Assembly: GCA_022705125.1 (NCBI GenBank)
Contig: JAKJFB010000199.1
Coordinates: 1 to 5,768, forward strand
DNA length: 5,768 bases
Direction: 5' to 3'
Source of the DNA: Pseudomonadota bacterium
GTDB lineage: Bacteria; Pseudomonadota; Gammaproteobacteria; Pseudomonadales; UBA5518
In this document: piece after piece, positions 1 through 5,768 of the stretch
How positions within the stretch are numbered: position 1 is the first letter of the stretch
How the letters are laid out: every line of letters begins with the position of its first letter
The notes under the pieces: generated by a model
Database searches by the model: none
Told to the model about the DNA's origin: nothing
The model's input: only the letters and a program-made list of their open reading frames with translations
Made by a program: the position numbers and the translations under genes

Positions 1-585
1 GGGCGAAAGCTCCGTGAAGCGCCGCTCGATGCCCTTGTGCACGTAGCCCAGGCGCTCCTCCAGCCGCAGCACCTTCTCGCCGACCACAGAGAAGCGGAAA
101 TGTCCCGGCTCGATGATGCCGGCATGCACCGGCCCGACCGCGATCTCGTGCACGCCCTCGCCCTGTACGCGCACGAAGCGGTAATGCGCGGGATCGGGCG
201 TACCGAGGACGAAGTCCCGCCGCAGCGGATGTTCGTGCTGCGACCACGCCCCGTGGCGCAACCAGGGCCGCGCATCGGCGCCCTGCGCGGCGATGCCCGA
301 CAGGTCGCGGACCGCACGCTGCATCCGCGCGGCGGAGGGAAACTGCGCATCGATGCGCGGATAGTCCGGCGCATCACCCGCCAGCGCGAGCTCGAGCACC
401 ACGATGCCGCCGCCCTCGAGAAAGGCCGCGCGCAGCAGCTCGCCGGCGCCGCGGTCGCGTTCGTCGCTACCCCACAGCGTGAGCAGGCGCGCATCCGCCG
501 CCGCCAGCGCAGCGACGCGCCCGGACCATTCTGCAGGGGATACGCGCTGGCAATGCACGGGCACCGAGTTGCGCATCGCGTTCAC
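1..585 (-). CDS. hyfG: HyfG-like hydrogenase-4 / Ehr large subunit (NuoC-NuoD fusion), N-terminal part
   Basis: This is the first 195 codons of the catalytic-arm large subunit; the gene runs off the left edge. Residues about 30-130 look like the NuoC (30 kDa) domain: YPRIDAQFPSAARMQRAV (75-92) followed by HEHPLRRDF (117-125), the counterpart of the GHPLRKDFP motif of NuoC. From about residue 135 the NuoD / hydrogenase large-subunit domain begins, with EGVHEIAVGPVHAGIIEPGH (143-162) and LGYVHKGIE (179-187). That fusion is typical of HycE/HyfG. The GTG at 585-583 overlaps the hyfF stop (GTGA); an in-frame ATG three codons later (576-574) is an alternative, and neither has a strong Shine-Dalgarno. 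In E. coli HycE the nickel-ligating RxCGxC follows about 20 residues after the YVHRGME motif, so it would lie just past the window edge. The residues actually seen, IERRFTELSP, differ from the HycE sequence there. Family assignment is firm; whether a NiFe site exists is open. Confidence 0.9.
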   Translation of the reverse strand, partial: MNAMRNSVPVHCQRVSPAEWSGRVAALAAADARLLTLWGSDERDRGAGELLRAAFLEGGGIVVLELALAGDAPDYPRIDAQFPSAARMQRAVRDLSGIAAQGADARPWLRHGAWSQHEHPLRRDFVLGTPDPAHYRFVRVQGEGVHEIAVGPVHAGIIEPGHFRFSVVGEKVLRLEERLGYVHKGIERRFTELSP

Positions 586-2033
586 CCGATCATCCCGGCG
601 GCGAGGCGGTACCAGCCGGCGAGAAACGGCGGTATCCACAGGCCGAGCATCAGCACCAGCGCGAGGTGCACGAACACCGGCAGCAGCGACGGCGGCTCGG
701 GCAGCTTCGCGACGCTCGGGGGACCGAACACCATCGATTGCGCGCGGCCGAACACCGCGGCGAAGGCGACGCCGAGCGCGAGCAGCAGCAGCGGAGTCGC
801 CCACGGCTGTTCGCGCATCGCGGTGGTGAGGATCAGGAACTCGCTCGCGAACACGCCGAAGGGCGGCATGCCGAGTATCGCGAGCGATCCGAGCATCAGG
901 CCCCAGCCGAGTGCGGGCGAGAGCGTCAACAGGCCGCGGATGTCGTCCATCTGTTGGGTGCCTGCCTTCTGCACCGCATGCCCCACGGCGAAGAAGATCG
1001 CGCTCTTGGTCAGCGAATGCACCGTCATGTGCAGCAGCGCGGCGAAGTTTGCCACCGGCCCGCCCATGCCGAAGGCGAAGGTGATGATGCCCATATGCTC
1101 GATCGACGAGTAGCCGAAGAGCCGCTTGATGTCCTTCTGCCGCCACAGCATGAAGGCCGCGACCAGCACCGATACCAGGCCGAAGAACATCAGCATCTGC
1201 CCCGGGAGCTCCGAGCGTATCGAGCCCTCGACCAGCACCTTGCAGCGGATCACCGCGTACAGCGCCACGTTCAGCAGCAAGCCCGAGAGCACCGCCGAGA
1301 CCGGTGTGGGACCCTCGGCATGCGCGTCGGGCAGCCAGTTGTGCAGCGGCGCGAGCCCGACCTTGGTGCCGTAGCCGACCAGCAGGAACGCGAAAGCGAT
1401 CGCGAGCACGGTGGGCTCGAGCTCGCCCTTCACCGCGTCGAGCTGCGTCCACAGCAGCGCGCTCATGCCGGCGTGCCCGAGCACGCGCTCGGCCGCGAAG
1501 TACAGCAGGATGGTGCCGAACAGCGCCTGCGCGATGCCGACACCGCACAGGATGAAGTACTTCCACGCCGCTTCCAGGCTGGCCGAAGTGCGGTACAGCG
1601 AGACCAGCAGCACCGTCGACAGCGTCGCCGCTTCCATCGCGACCCACAGGATGCCCATGTTGTTGGTGAGCAGCGCCACCAGCATCGTGAACATGAACAG
1701 CTGGTACATGCTGTGGTACAGGCGCAGGCGCGACGCCGAGAGCCGGCCGTGGCGCTCCTCGATGCGCATGTAGCGGCGCGAGAACAGCGCGGTCGTGAAG
1801 TTCACGAAGGCGGTGAGTGCGACCAGGAACACGTTGAAGGGATCGACGAAGAAGGCCTCGTTCCAGTACAGCTGCGGGCCCTGCTCGATCACGCGCGCGG
1901 TCAGGAAGCCGCCGGCGACCAGTGTCGCGAGGCTGAACGCCACGTTCACTTCCGCGGCGCGGCGGCGCGCCCCCACGAGCGCGAGCAGCGCGGCGCCGCA
2001 GAGCGGCAGGGCGAGCAGTATCAGCATTTCCAT
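582..2033 (-). CDS. hyfF: Hydrogenase-4 component F (antiporter-like membrane subunit, NuoL/M/N family)
   Basis: An integral membrane subunit of 483 residues with many hydrophobic helices, expected to form one of the ion channels of the membrane arm. It closely resembles E. coli HyfF: WVAMEAATLSTVLLVSLYR (130-148) holds the conserved helix-5 Glu134; SLEAAWKYF (152-160) holds Lys158; GYGTKVGLAPLHNWLPDAHA (220-239) is the antiporter signature with Lys224 and His231; DIKRLFGYSSIEHMG (301-315) carries Lys303; HMTVHSLTKS (335-344) carries His339 and Lys343; and ASEF (396-399) gives the late-helix Glu398. Helix 8 has Asn255 where HyfB has Lys, which also occurs in E. coli HyfF, so it is not a lesion. 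The protein is about 40 residues shorter than E. coli HyfF (526) because it stops soon after the last helix. The ATG at 2033 lies 7 bases after the hyfE stop and follows a strong AAGGAGG; Met3 (2027) is a less likely start. The stop overlaps the hyfG GTG. Confidence 0.95.
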   Translation of the reverse strand: MEMLILLALPLCGAALLALVGARRRAAEVNVAFSLATLVAGGFLTARVIEQGPQLYWNEAFFVDPFNVFLVALTAFVNFTTALFSRRYMRIEERHGRLSASRLRLYHSMYQLFMFTMLVALLTNNMGILWVAMEAATLSTVLLVSLYRTSASLEAAWKYFILCGVGIAQALFGTILLYFAAERVLGHAGMSALLWTQLDAVKGELEPTVLAIAFAFLLVGYGTKVGLAPLHNWLPDAHAEGPTPVSAVLSGLLLNVALYAVIRCKVLVEGSIRSELPGQMLMFFGLVSVLVAAFMLWRQKDIKRLFGYSSIEHMGIITFAFGMGGPVANFAALLHMTVHSLTKSAIFFAVGHAVQKAGTQQMDDIRGLLTLSPALGWGLMLGSLAILGMPPFGVFASEFLILTTAMREQPWATPLLLLALGVAFAAVFGRAQSMVFGPPSVAKLPEPPSLLPVFVHLALVLMLGLWIPPFLAGWYRLAAGMIG

Positions 2034-2040
2034 GGGCGGC

Positions 2041-2712
2041 TCATTCCTCCTTCAGCCGTTCCAGGTGGTGCAGGTCGAGGCTGTCGAACTGCTCGCGGAT
2101 CTGGAAGAAGAAGATGCCGAGGATGATCGCCCCGACCAGCACGTCGAGCGCGATGCCGAACTCCACGACCATCGGCATGCCGTTGGTCGCGCTGGTGGCG
2201 GCGAAGAACAGGCCGTTTTCCATCGCGAGGAAGCCGATGACCTGCGTGACGGCCTTGCGCCGCGTGATCATCATCAGGAAGGCCAGCATCACCACCGCGA
2301 TCGCGATGCCCAGCGTGCTCTGCGTCACGCTGCCGGCGAGGCTGGATATGGGCTGCGCGAGGCCGAAGGCGAATACCACCAGCACCACGCCGACCAGCAT
2401 GGTGGTGGGGATGCGCAGGCCGGTCTCGGTGTCCCAGCGCAGGTCCAGCCGGTCGGTCAGCCGGTACAGGATCAGCGGCAGCACGATCACCTTGAGCGCC
2501 AGCGTGAGTGCGGCGGAGTAGTACAGGTGGTGCTGACCGCTGGACCAGGCCACGATCAGGGTCGAGCACACCAGTGCCGCGCCCTGCAGCGCGAACAGGT
2601 GGATCAGCGTGCGGATGCGCCGCTGCGCGAGCATCGCGAAGGACAGCAGCAGCACCACCGAGGCGAGCAGGTGGATGAACTGTTCCGGCAACGGGATTGC
2701 TTGCATCGGCAT
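2041..2712 (-). CDS. hyfE: Hydrogenase-4 component E (NuoK-like membrane subunit)
   Basis: A 223-residue membrane protein, close to the 216 residues of E. coli HyfE, with about six to seven hydrophobic helices. Charged residues placed as in the family include Lys74 in SAALTLALKVIVLPLILYRL (66-85), Glu165 in FLAMENGLFF (161-170), and Glu184 and Asp190 in VVEFGIALDVLVGAII (182-197). The E. coli protein has the matching LMENG and VEIGIATDAI motifs. The C-terminal half resembles NuoK, whose membrane glutamates belong to the proton path of complex I; that role is inferred here. The frame stays open far upstream through hyfC, so the start was chosen by homology: ATG at 2712-2710 overlaps the hyfC stop as TGATG, and a second ATG sits two codons on (2706). 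No Shine-Dalgarno is visible, so translation is probably coupled to hyfC. No hyfD lies between hyfC and this gene. Confidence 0.93.
   Translation of the reverse strand: MPMQAIPLPEQFIHLLASVVLLLSFAMLAQRRIRTLIHLFALQGAALVCSTLIVAWSSGQHHLYYSAALTLALKVIVLPLILYRLTDRLDLRWDTETGLRIPTTMLVGVVLVVFAFGLAQPISSLAGSVTQSTLGIAIAVVMLAFLMMITRRKAVTQVIGFLAMENGLFFAATSATNGMPMVVEFGIALDVLVGAIILGIFFFQIREQFDSLDLHHLERLKEE
2046..2052 (-). promoter_or_regulatory. Shine-Dalgarno for hyfF
   Basis: AAGGAGG lies inside the last codons of hyfE (AAG GAG GAA TGA). It is the strongest ribosome-binding match among the operon genes and supports the ATG at 2033, although the 12-base gap from GGAGG to that ATG is on the long side. The other internal genes have stop/start overlaps instead of a clear site. 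Confidence 0.65.
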
Positions 2713-3662
2713 CAACTCTGCAGCAGCAGGCGCACGAGCAGGCCGAGCACGGCCAGCATGAAGGCGAGCGCGAGGAATTCCGGCGCGCGGAAGATGCGGA
2801 TCTTCGCGTTCAGGGTCTCGATCAGCGCCAGCACCGCGCCGCAGACGAGCAGCTTCGCGCACAGCACCACCAGCGCGAGCGCCAGCACCTGCGGCGAATC
2901 GAGATCGCGCGCGACACCCCACGGCACGAACAGCGCAAAGCCGATGCAGGCGTAGTTGAAGAGCTTCAGCGCCGATGCCCACTCGATCAGCGCCAGGTGG
3001 CGCGCGGAATACTCGAGCACCATCGCCTCGTGGATCATCGTGAGCTCGAGGTGCGTGGCCGGATTGTCGACCGGGATACGGGCGTTCTCGGCGAGCAGCA
3101 CCATCAGGAAGGCGATGGCGGCGAAGGCGAGCCCCGGGTGGATGGCGAGCGCATGGTACTGGTGCATGTCCGCGATCACCGGCAACTCGGTCGAACCGGC
3201 GATCAGCGAGGCGGTGAAGAACACCATCAGCAGCGCCGGCTCGGCGAGGAAGCCGAGCATCATCTCGCGCCGCGCGCCGAGCGTGCCGAAGGCGGTGCCG
3301 GTGTCGATCGCGGCCAGCGCGACGAAGACGCGCGCGGTGGCGAAGAGCCCGACCAGCGCGATCGCGTCCGCGGCGCGCGCGAACGGCAGGTCGAGCGCCA
3401 GCGCCGGGATGATCGCGGCGGCCGTGACCATCGAGCCGAAGATCACGTAGGGCGCGAACACGAACAGCGCCGAGGCGTCCGTGGCGATCACCGCGTCCTT
3501 GCGCAGGAGCTTGCGGATCATCCGGTAGGGCTGCGTGATCGGCGGCGCGCCACGGTTCTGCAGCCACGCCCGGCACATGTTGACCCAGCCGAGGAACAGC
3601 GGCGCGAGCAGCACGGCAACCGCCACCGCGAACAGCTGGGTGATCAGCGCCGCGCCCGTCAT
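2712..3662 (-). CDS. hyfC: Hydrogenase-4 component C / HycD-like, NuoH family membrane subunit
   Basis: A 316-residue membrane protein with about eight helices, of the complex I subunit 1 (NuoH) family, which anchors the soluble arm to the membrane arm. The cytoplasmic loop NRGAPPITQPYRMIRKLLRK (36-55) corresponds to the RRGPGxxQxYRDIxKL motif of HycD/HyfC. Other marks are LDTGS-like IDTGTAFGTLGARREMMLG (119-137), AEPALLMVFF (140-149), and the acidic loop with ARIPVDNPATHLELTMIHEA (194-213) then MVLEYSA (214-220), giving Asp199, Glu206, Glu212 and Glu217. That acidic loop is of the DNPATHLELTMIHEAMVLEYS type found in many energy-converting hydrogenases, not the DVAEAEQELQEGPLTEYS type of E. 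coli HyfC. The ATG at 3662-3660 overlaps the hyfB stop (ATGA). The frame is open a long way upstream with no homology, so a longer start is not supported. It overlaps hyfE by one base. Confidence 0.94.
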   Translation of the reverse strand: MTGAALITQLFAVAVAVLLAPLFLGWVNMCRAWLQNRGAPPITQPYRMIRKLLRKDAVIATDASALFVFAPYVIFGSMVTAAAIIPALALDLPFARAADAIALVGLFATARVFVALAAIDTGTAFGTLGARREMMLGFLAEPALLMVFFTASLIAGSTELPVIADMHQYHALAIHPGLAFAAIAFLMVLLAENARIPVDNPATHLELTMIHEAMVLEYSARHLALIEWASALKLFNYACIGFALFVPWGVARDLDSPQVLALALVVLCAKLLVCGAVLALIETLNAKIRIFRAPEFLALAFMLAVLGLLVRLLLQS

Positions 3663-5467
3663 AGCACGATCACCAGCAGCACGATCAACGTGACGAAGCT
3701 GTATGCCAGGTACACCGAGATGCGGCCCGTCTGCAGCCGGCCCACCTGGGCCGCGGCGCGCTTCACCGCCCGCGCCAGCGGTTGGTACAGCAGGCCCCAG
3801 AAGCGGTCCTCGACGGTGACGCGGTACACGGGGTGCTCGTCGAAGGGCGAGGGCAGTTCGCGGCGCATGCTGAAGAAGGCGTCGAAGATGTGGCGGATCG
3901 GCTGCCCGAATCCCTCGGCGGTGTCCTGCATGCGCGCATCCTGCGCCGCAAAGCCGCAATCCCACGGCGGTGCGCGACGCGTGCGGCCGTGGTACAGGCG
4001 CTTGGCGACCAGCACGGTGACGATCAGCACCAGCGCGATGCCGACCAGGAACACGATCGGGCGGTAGGCCGCGCGCTCCGCCGACACCGGCACCAGGCCG
4101 AAGGCGCTGGAACCGGCATGCGCGAGCGAGGCACCGAGCAGCTGCATGCCGACCTCGTCGAGCAGGCCGATCACGGCCACCGGCAGCAGCCCGAGCAGCA
4201 CGCACCAGGCCGCCAGCCACAGCAGCCCCAGGCGCTCGAGGCGGCCGCAGTCGTGCGCCTCGGCGAGCGCGCGCTCGCGCATCTGCCCGAGGAAGATCAC
4301 GCCGTAGAACTTCACCATCACGTAGGCGGCCAGCGCCGCGGTGAGCGCCAGCAGCGAGGCGCCGAGCGGCACCAGCATGTTCATGAACGGCTGCGGCACA
4401 TCGGGCGTGAGCAGGAATGCCTGCAGCAGCAGCCACTCGGATACAAAGCCGTTCAGCGGCGGCAGCCCCGCGATCGCCAGCGTCCCGATCAGCGCCAGCC
4501 ACGCCACCCACGGCATGCGCCGGATCAGGCCGCCGAGCCTGCCGAGGTTGCGCTCTCCCGTCGCGTGCAGCACCGAGCCGGTGGCGAGGAACAGCAGGCT
4601 CTTGAACATCGCGTGGTTCAGGCAGTGGTACAGGGCGGCGGCCAGCGCCAGCGCCGCGGGCGCGCCCATGCCCTCGGCGTGGAACAGCAGCGCCAGCCCG
4701 ATGCCCGCGAACACGATGCCGAGATTCTCGATGGACGAGCAGGCGAGCAGCCGCTTCATGTCGGTTTGCACCGCGGCGAACACCACGCCGTAGAGCGCAC
4801 TGAACAGGCCGAGCGCCAGCAGTACCGCGCCCCACCACCACAGCGGCGCCGGCAGCAGGTCGAAGCTCACGCGCAACACGCCGTAGACGGCGGTCTTCAG
4901 CATCACGCCGCTCATCAGCGCGGAAACCGGCGATGGCGCGGCCGGATGCGCCTCGGGCAGCCACACGTGCAGCGGCACCAGCCCGGCCTTGGCGCCGAAG
5001 CCGAGCACCGCCAGGCCGAAGGCGAGGCTCGCGCGCGCTGCGGGCAGCTCGGCCTCGCGCATTGCGTCGAAGGTGAACTGCCAGCTGCCGCCCTGCAGCA
5101 CGCCGAAGCAGAGCAGGATCGCGATCGCCCCGACGTGCGCGAGCAGCAGGTAGAGGAAACCGGCGGCGCGGATCTCGGGGATGCGGTGCTGGGTGATGAC
5201 GAGGAAATACGAGGCCAGCGCCATCGATTCCCAGCTGACCATGAACGCGTAGGCATCGTTGGCGAGCAGCACCAGCGTCATGCTGGCGAGGAAGACGTGG
5301 TACTGCAGGCACAGCAGCCCGGGCGACGTGCCTTCGCCGGAACGGAAATAGCCGGCCGCGAACACGCTGATCCCGGCCACGGCGCTGCCAAGCAGGAACA
5401 GGAAGAAGGCGGACAGCGAATCGAGTCGCAGGTGCATCGGCAGATCGGGAAGCCCGAGCGGCAGCAC
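3659..5467 (-). CDS. hyfB: Hydrogenase-4 component B (antiporter-like membrane subunit), short N-terminus
   Basis: A 602-residue antiporter-like subunit, probably a proton or sodium channel at the end of the membrane arm. Seen in order: MHLRLDSLSAFFLFLLGS (11-28); VSWESMALASYFLV (77-90) with the helix-5 Glu80; GFGAKAGLVPLHVWLPEAHP (156-175) with Lys160, His167 and His174; ALMSGVMLKTAVYG (183-196) with Lys191; DMKRLLACSSIENLG (236-250) with Lys238; HCLNHAMFKSLLF (281-293) with Lys289; LPPLNGFVSEWLLL (335-348) with Glu344; then the HyfB-type tail WDCGF (502-506) and GQPIRHIFDAFFSMRRE (521-537), ending in a last helix. E. coli HyfB (672 residues) has about 60 more residues, mostly hydrophobic, before its LRMDSLSAF. 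Here an in-frame TGA at 5506-5504 prevents extension. The start used is GTG at 5467; ATG at 5437 is the alternative, and neither has a good Shine-Dalgarno. First gene of the operon. Confidence 0.92.
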   Translation of the reverse strand: MLPLGLPDLPMHLRLDSLSAFFLFLLGSAVAGISVFAAGYFRSGEGTSPGLLCLQYHVFLASMTLVLLANDAYAFMVSWESMALASYFLVITQHRIPEIRAAGFLYLLLAHVGAIAILLCFGVLQGGSWQFTFDAMREAELPAARASLAFGLAVLGFGAKAGLVPLHVWLPEAHPAAPSPVSALMSGVMLKTAVYGVLRVSFDLLPAPLWWWGAVLLALGLFSALYGVVFAAVQTDMKRLLACSSIENLGIVFAGIGLALLFHAEGMGAPAALALAAALYHCLNHAMFKSLLFLATGSVLHATGERNLGRLGGLIRRMPWVAWLALIGTLAIAGLPPLNGFVSEWLLLQAFLLTPDVPQPFMNMLVPLGASLLALTAALAAYVMVKFYGVIFLGQMRERALAEAHDCGRLERLGLLWLAAWCVLLGLLPVAVIGLLDEVGMQLLGASLAHAGSSAFGLVPVSAERAAYRPIVFLVGIALVLIVTVLVAKRLYHGRTRRAPPWDCGFAAQDARMQDTAEGFGQPIRHIFDAFFSMRRELPSPFDEHPVYRVTVEDRFWGLLYQPLARAVKRAAAQVGRLQTGRISVYLAYSFVTLIVLLVIVL

Positions 5468-5503
5468 CAGTTCGACCGGCGGCGCGGCAGCGCCAGCCTT
5501 GGC

Positions 5504-5557
5504 TCAGGCACCCGAGCCGTCCGCGCCGCGACAAGCCTGCATCCGGTCACCCGTCAT
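5504..5557 (-). CDS. Possible 17-codon leader frame upstream of hyfB
   Basis: ATG at 5557-5555 follows an AGGGG at a 7-base gap and opens 17 codons, MTGDRMQACRGADGSGA, ending at TGA 5506-5504. It is in the same frame as hyfB, whose GTG lies 36 bases beyond the TGA. The peptide is hydrophilic and resembles nothing I recognise, and it has no run of one amino acid that would suggest classical attenuation. It could be a real leader peptide, the start of a hyfB frame broken by a nonsense mutation, or chance. Translation is not shown. Confidence 0.25.
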   Translation of the reverse strand: MTGDRMQACRGADGSGA

Positions 5558-5564
5558 CACACCA

Positions 5565-5569
5565 CCCCT
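5565..5569 (-). promoter_or_regulatory. Shine-Dalgarno-like AGGGG before the leader frame
   Basis: AGGGG on the minus strand, 7 bases before the ATG at 5557. It is the best ribosome-binding match in the hyfB 5' region, yet it sits about 100 bases upstream of the only usable hyfB start. It is separated by two bases from an inverted repeat that could affect its accessibility. Confidence 0.45.
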
Positions 5570-5571
5570 GA

Positions 5572-5588
5572 AAGAAGCATAGCTTCTT
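5572..5588. repeat. Perfect 7-bp inverted repeat between the divergent genes
   Basis: AAGAAGC at 5572-5578 and its reverse complement GCTTCTT at 5582-5588, separated by ATA. It lies downstream of the proposed hyf transcription start and just before AGGGG. In RNA it would be a short hairpin with a 3-base loop; in DNA it could be an operator for a dimeric regulator. There is no U-run on the minus strand to make it a terminator. Confidence 0.55.
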
Positions 5589-5617
5589 GCCGGATTCGAT
5601 GAGTGCTAATCTAATGT
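5588..5617 (+). promoter_or_regulatory. Weak candidate promoter for the divergent regulator gene
   Basis: TTGCCG (5588-5593, four of six) and TAATGT (5612-5617, three of six) are 18 bp apart on the plus strand. Transcription would start near 5624, giving a leader of about 34 bases. The -10 element overlaps that of the opposite hyf promoter. The match is weak and is listed mainly because the gene must have a promoter nearby. Confidence 0.2.
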
Positions 5618-5636
5618 GCGTGTGATGTGTCGTCAA
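5608..5636 (-). promoter_or_regulatory. Sigma-70-like promoter for the hyf operon
   Basis: On the minus strand, TTGACG (5636-5631, five of six consensus bases) is followed after exactly 17 bp by TAGATT (5613-5608, four of six). Transcription would begin near 5600-5602, about 44 bases before the leader ATG and about 134 bases before the hyfB GTG. It is the only well-spaced promoter I found on this strand in the gap. E. coli hyf instead depends on sigma-54, and no sigma-54 GG-N10-GC element is visible here. Confidence 0.5.
5614..5629. repeat. Direct repeat ATGTG at one helical turn, possible operator
   Basis: ATGTG occurs at 5614-5618 and again at 5625-5629, a spacing of 11 bases, with GTGTG between (5620-5624) and the inverted sequence ACACAC at 5649-5654. 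The two copies fill the spacer between the -10 and -35 elements of the proposed hyf promoter. Ribbon-helix-helix proteins often bind short repeats about one helical turn apart, so an operator is possible. Such short repeats can also occur by chance. Confidence 0.25.
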
Positions 5637-5657
5637 CGCAACTTTGGTACACACCGT

Positions 5658-5768
5658 ATGAGCATGGAACAGCGCACCGCCAGGCTGACCGTCCTGATCG
5701 ATCCGGGCAAAAAGGCCGTTTTCGAACACCTGTGCGCGCGCGAGGACCAGACGCCCTCGCAAGTGGTG
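5658..5768 (+). CDS. Ribbon-helix-helix (CopG/Arc-like) DNA-binding protein, N-terminal part
   Basis: The first 37 codons of a divergent gene that runs off the right edge. RTARLTVLID (6-15) fits the DNA-contacting beta strand, PGKKAVFEHLCARED (16-30) the first helix, and TPSQVV (32-37) the start of the second helix after the turn, which is the pattern of small ribbon-helix-helix proteins. The expected whole protein is short, perhaps 50-80 residues. ATG at 5658 was chosen because it leaves the usual few residues before the strand; ATG at 5664 is close, and an in-frame ATG at 5625 would add eleven residues (MCRQRNFGTHR) with no family support. No Shine-Dalgarno is visible. Such proteins act as dimeric repressors or as antitoxins. 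Its position head-to-head with hyfB makes local regulation plausible, but the target is unknown. Confidence 0.75.
   Translation, partial: MSMEQRTARLTVLIDPGKKAVFEHLCAREDQTPSQVV

Noticed and set aside
5504..5506. Selenocysteine readthrough at the TGA upstream of hyfB
   Set aside because: The flanking residues are not a known selenoprotein motif, no suitable hairpin is evident just after the TGA, and the peptide before it is unlike any HyfB N-terminus.
2712..5534. A 940-codon minus-strand frame covering hyfC and running through hyfB
   Set aside because: Only the last 316 codons match the NuoH family. The upstream part is a low-stop alternative frame of hyfB. The same applies to the hyfE frame, which is open up to 3576.
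5572..5588. Inverted repeat as a transcription terminator
   Set aside because: The stem is short, is AT-rich for this genome and has no T-run after it on either strand. It also lies at the 5' side of the operon.
37..5602. Long plus-strand open frames (for example 37-1113, 666-2126, 1795-2955, 2697-4067 and 3782-5602) opposite the operon
   Set aside because: Their products are rich in Arg, His, Gln, Glu and Ala with no family motifs, and they lie antisense to well-recognised membrane subunits. High GC content removes stop codons and explains them.
5620..5660. Sigma-54 promoter for hyf as in E. coli
   Set aside because: I looked for GG-N10-GC with a TTGC core on the minus strand. GGTGTG...TTGC is present, but the spacing is 14 instead of 10 bases.
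5547..5762. Minus-strand 71-codon frame across the intergenic region
   Set aside because: It is antisense to the ribbon-helix-helix gene, covers the promoter region and shows no recognisable motif.

Overview
The window is a GC-rich stretch, probably from a proteobacterium. Composition and gene order suggest beta- or gamma-proteobacterial; this is an inference with low confidence. Almost all of it is one tightly packed minus-strand operon for the membrane arm of a hydrogenase-4 / energy-converting hydrogenase type complex, a relative of respiratory complex I. Reading in the direction of transcription (right to left), the genes are hyfB (3659-5467), hyfC (2712-3662), hyfE (2041-2712), hyfF (582-2033) and the start of hyfG (585 to beyond the left edge). 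Neighbouring genes overlap by 4, 1 and 4 bases, with only a 7-base gap between hyfE and hyfF, so the subunits are probably made by translational coupling.

HyfB and HyfF are the antiporter-like proton (or sodium) channel subunits (NuoL/M/N family). HyfC is the NuoH-like subunit that links the membrane arm to the soluble arm. HyfE carries a NuoK-like portion. HyfG is the soluble subunit that fuses a NuoC-like domain to the NuoD-like (hydrogenase large subunit) domain. Compared with the E. coli hyf operon (hyfABCDEFGHIJ), hyfA is absent upstream of hyfB and hyfD is absent between hyfC and hyfE. Whether the complex makes or uses hydrogen cannot be decided here: the window ends just before the first nickel-binding cysteine pair of HyfG. 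The sequence around the edge makes me suspect an energy-converting-hydrogenase-related (Ehr) complex without the NiFe site, but this is inference.

The right end (about 5468-5657) is a short regulatory region between hyfB and a divergent plus-strand gene. It holds a good sigma-70-like promoter for the hyf operon (TTGACG, 17 bp, TAGATT), a perfect 7-bp inverted repeat, a Shine-Dalgarno-like AGGGG, and a 17-codon open frame that ends at a TGA in the same frame as hyfB. HyfB itself can only start downstream of that TGA, on a GTG, and lacks the N-terminal hydrophobic segment of its E. coli relative. The divergent gene (5658 to the right edge) encodes the start of a ribbon-helix-helix DNA-binding protein, which could regulate the shared promoter region. 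No RNA genes, insertion sequences, CRISPR arrays or terminators were seen.
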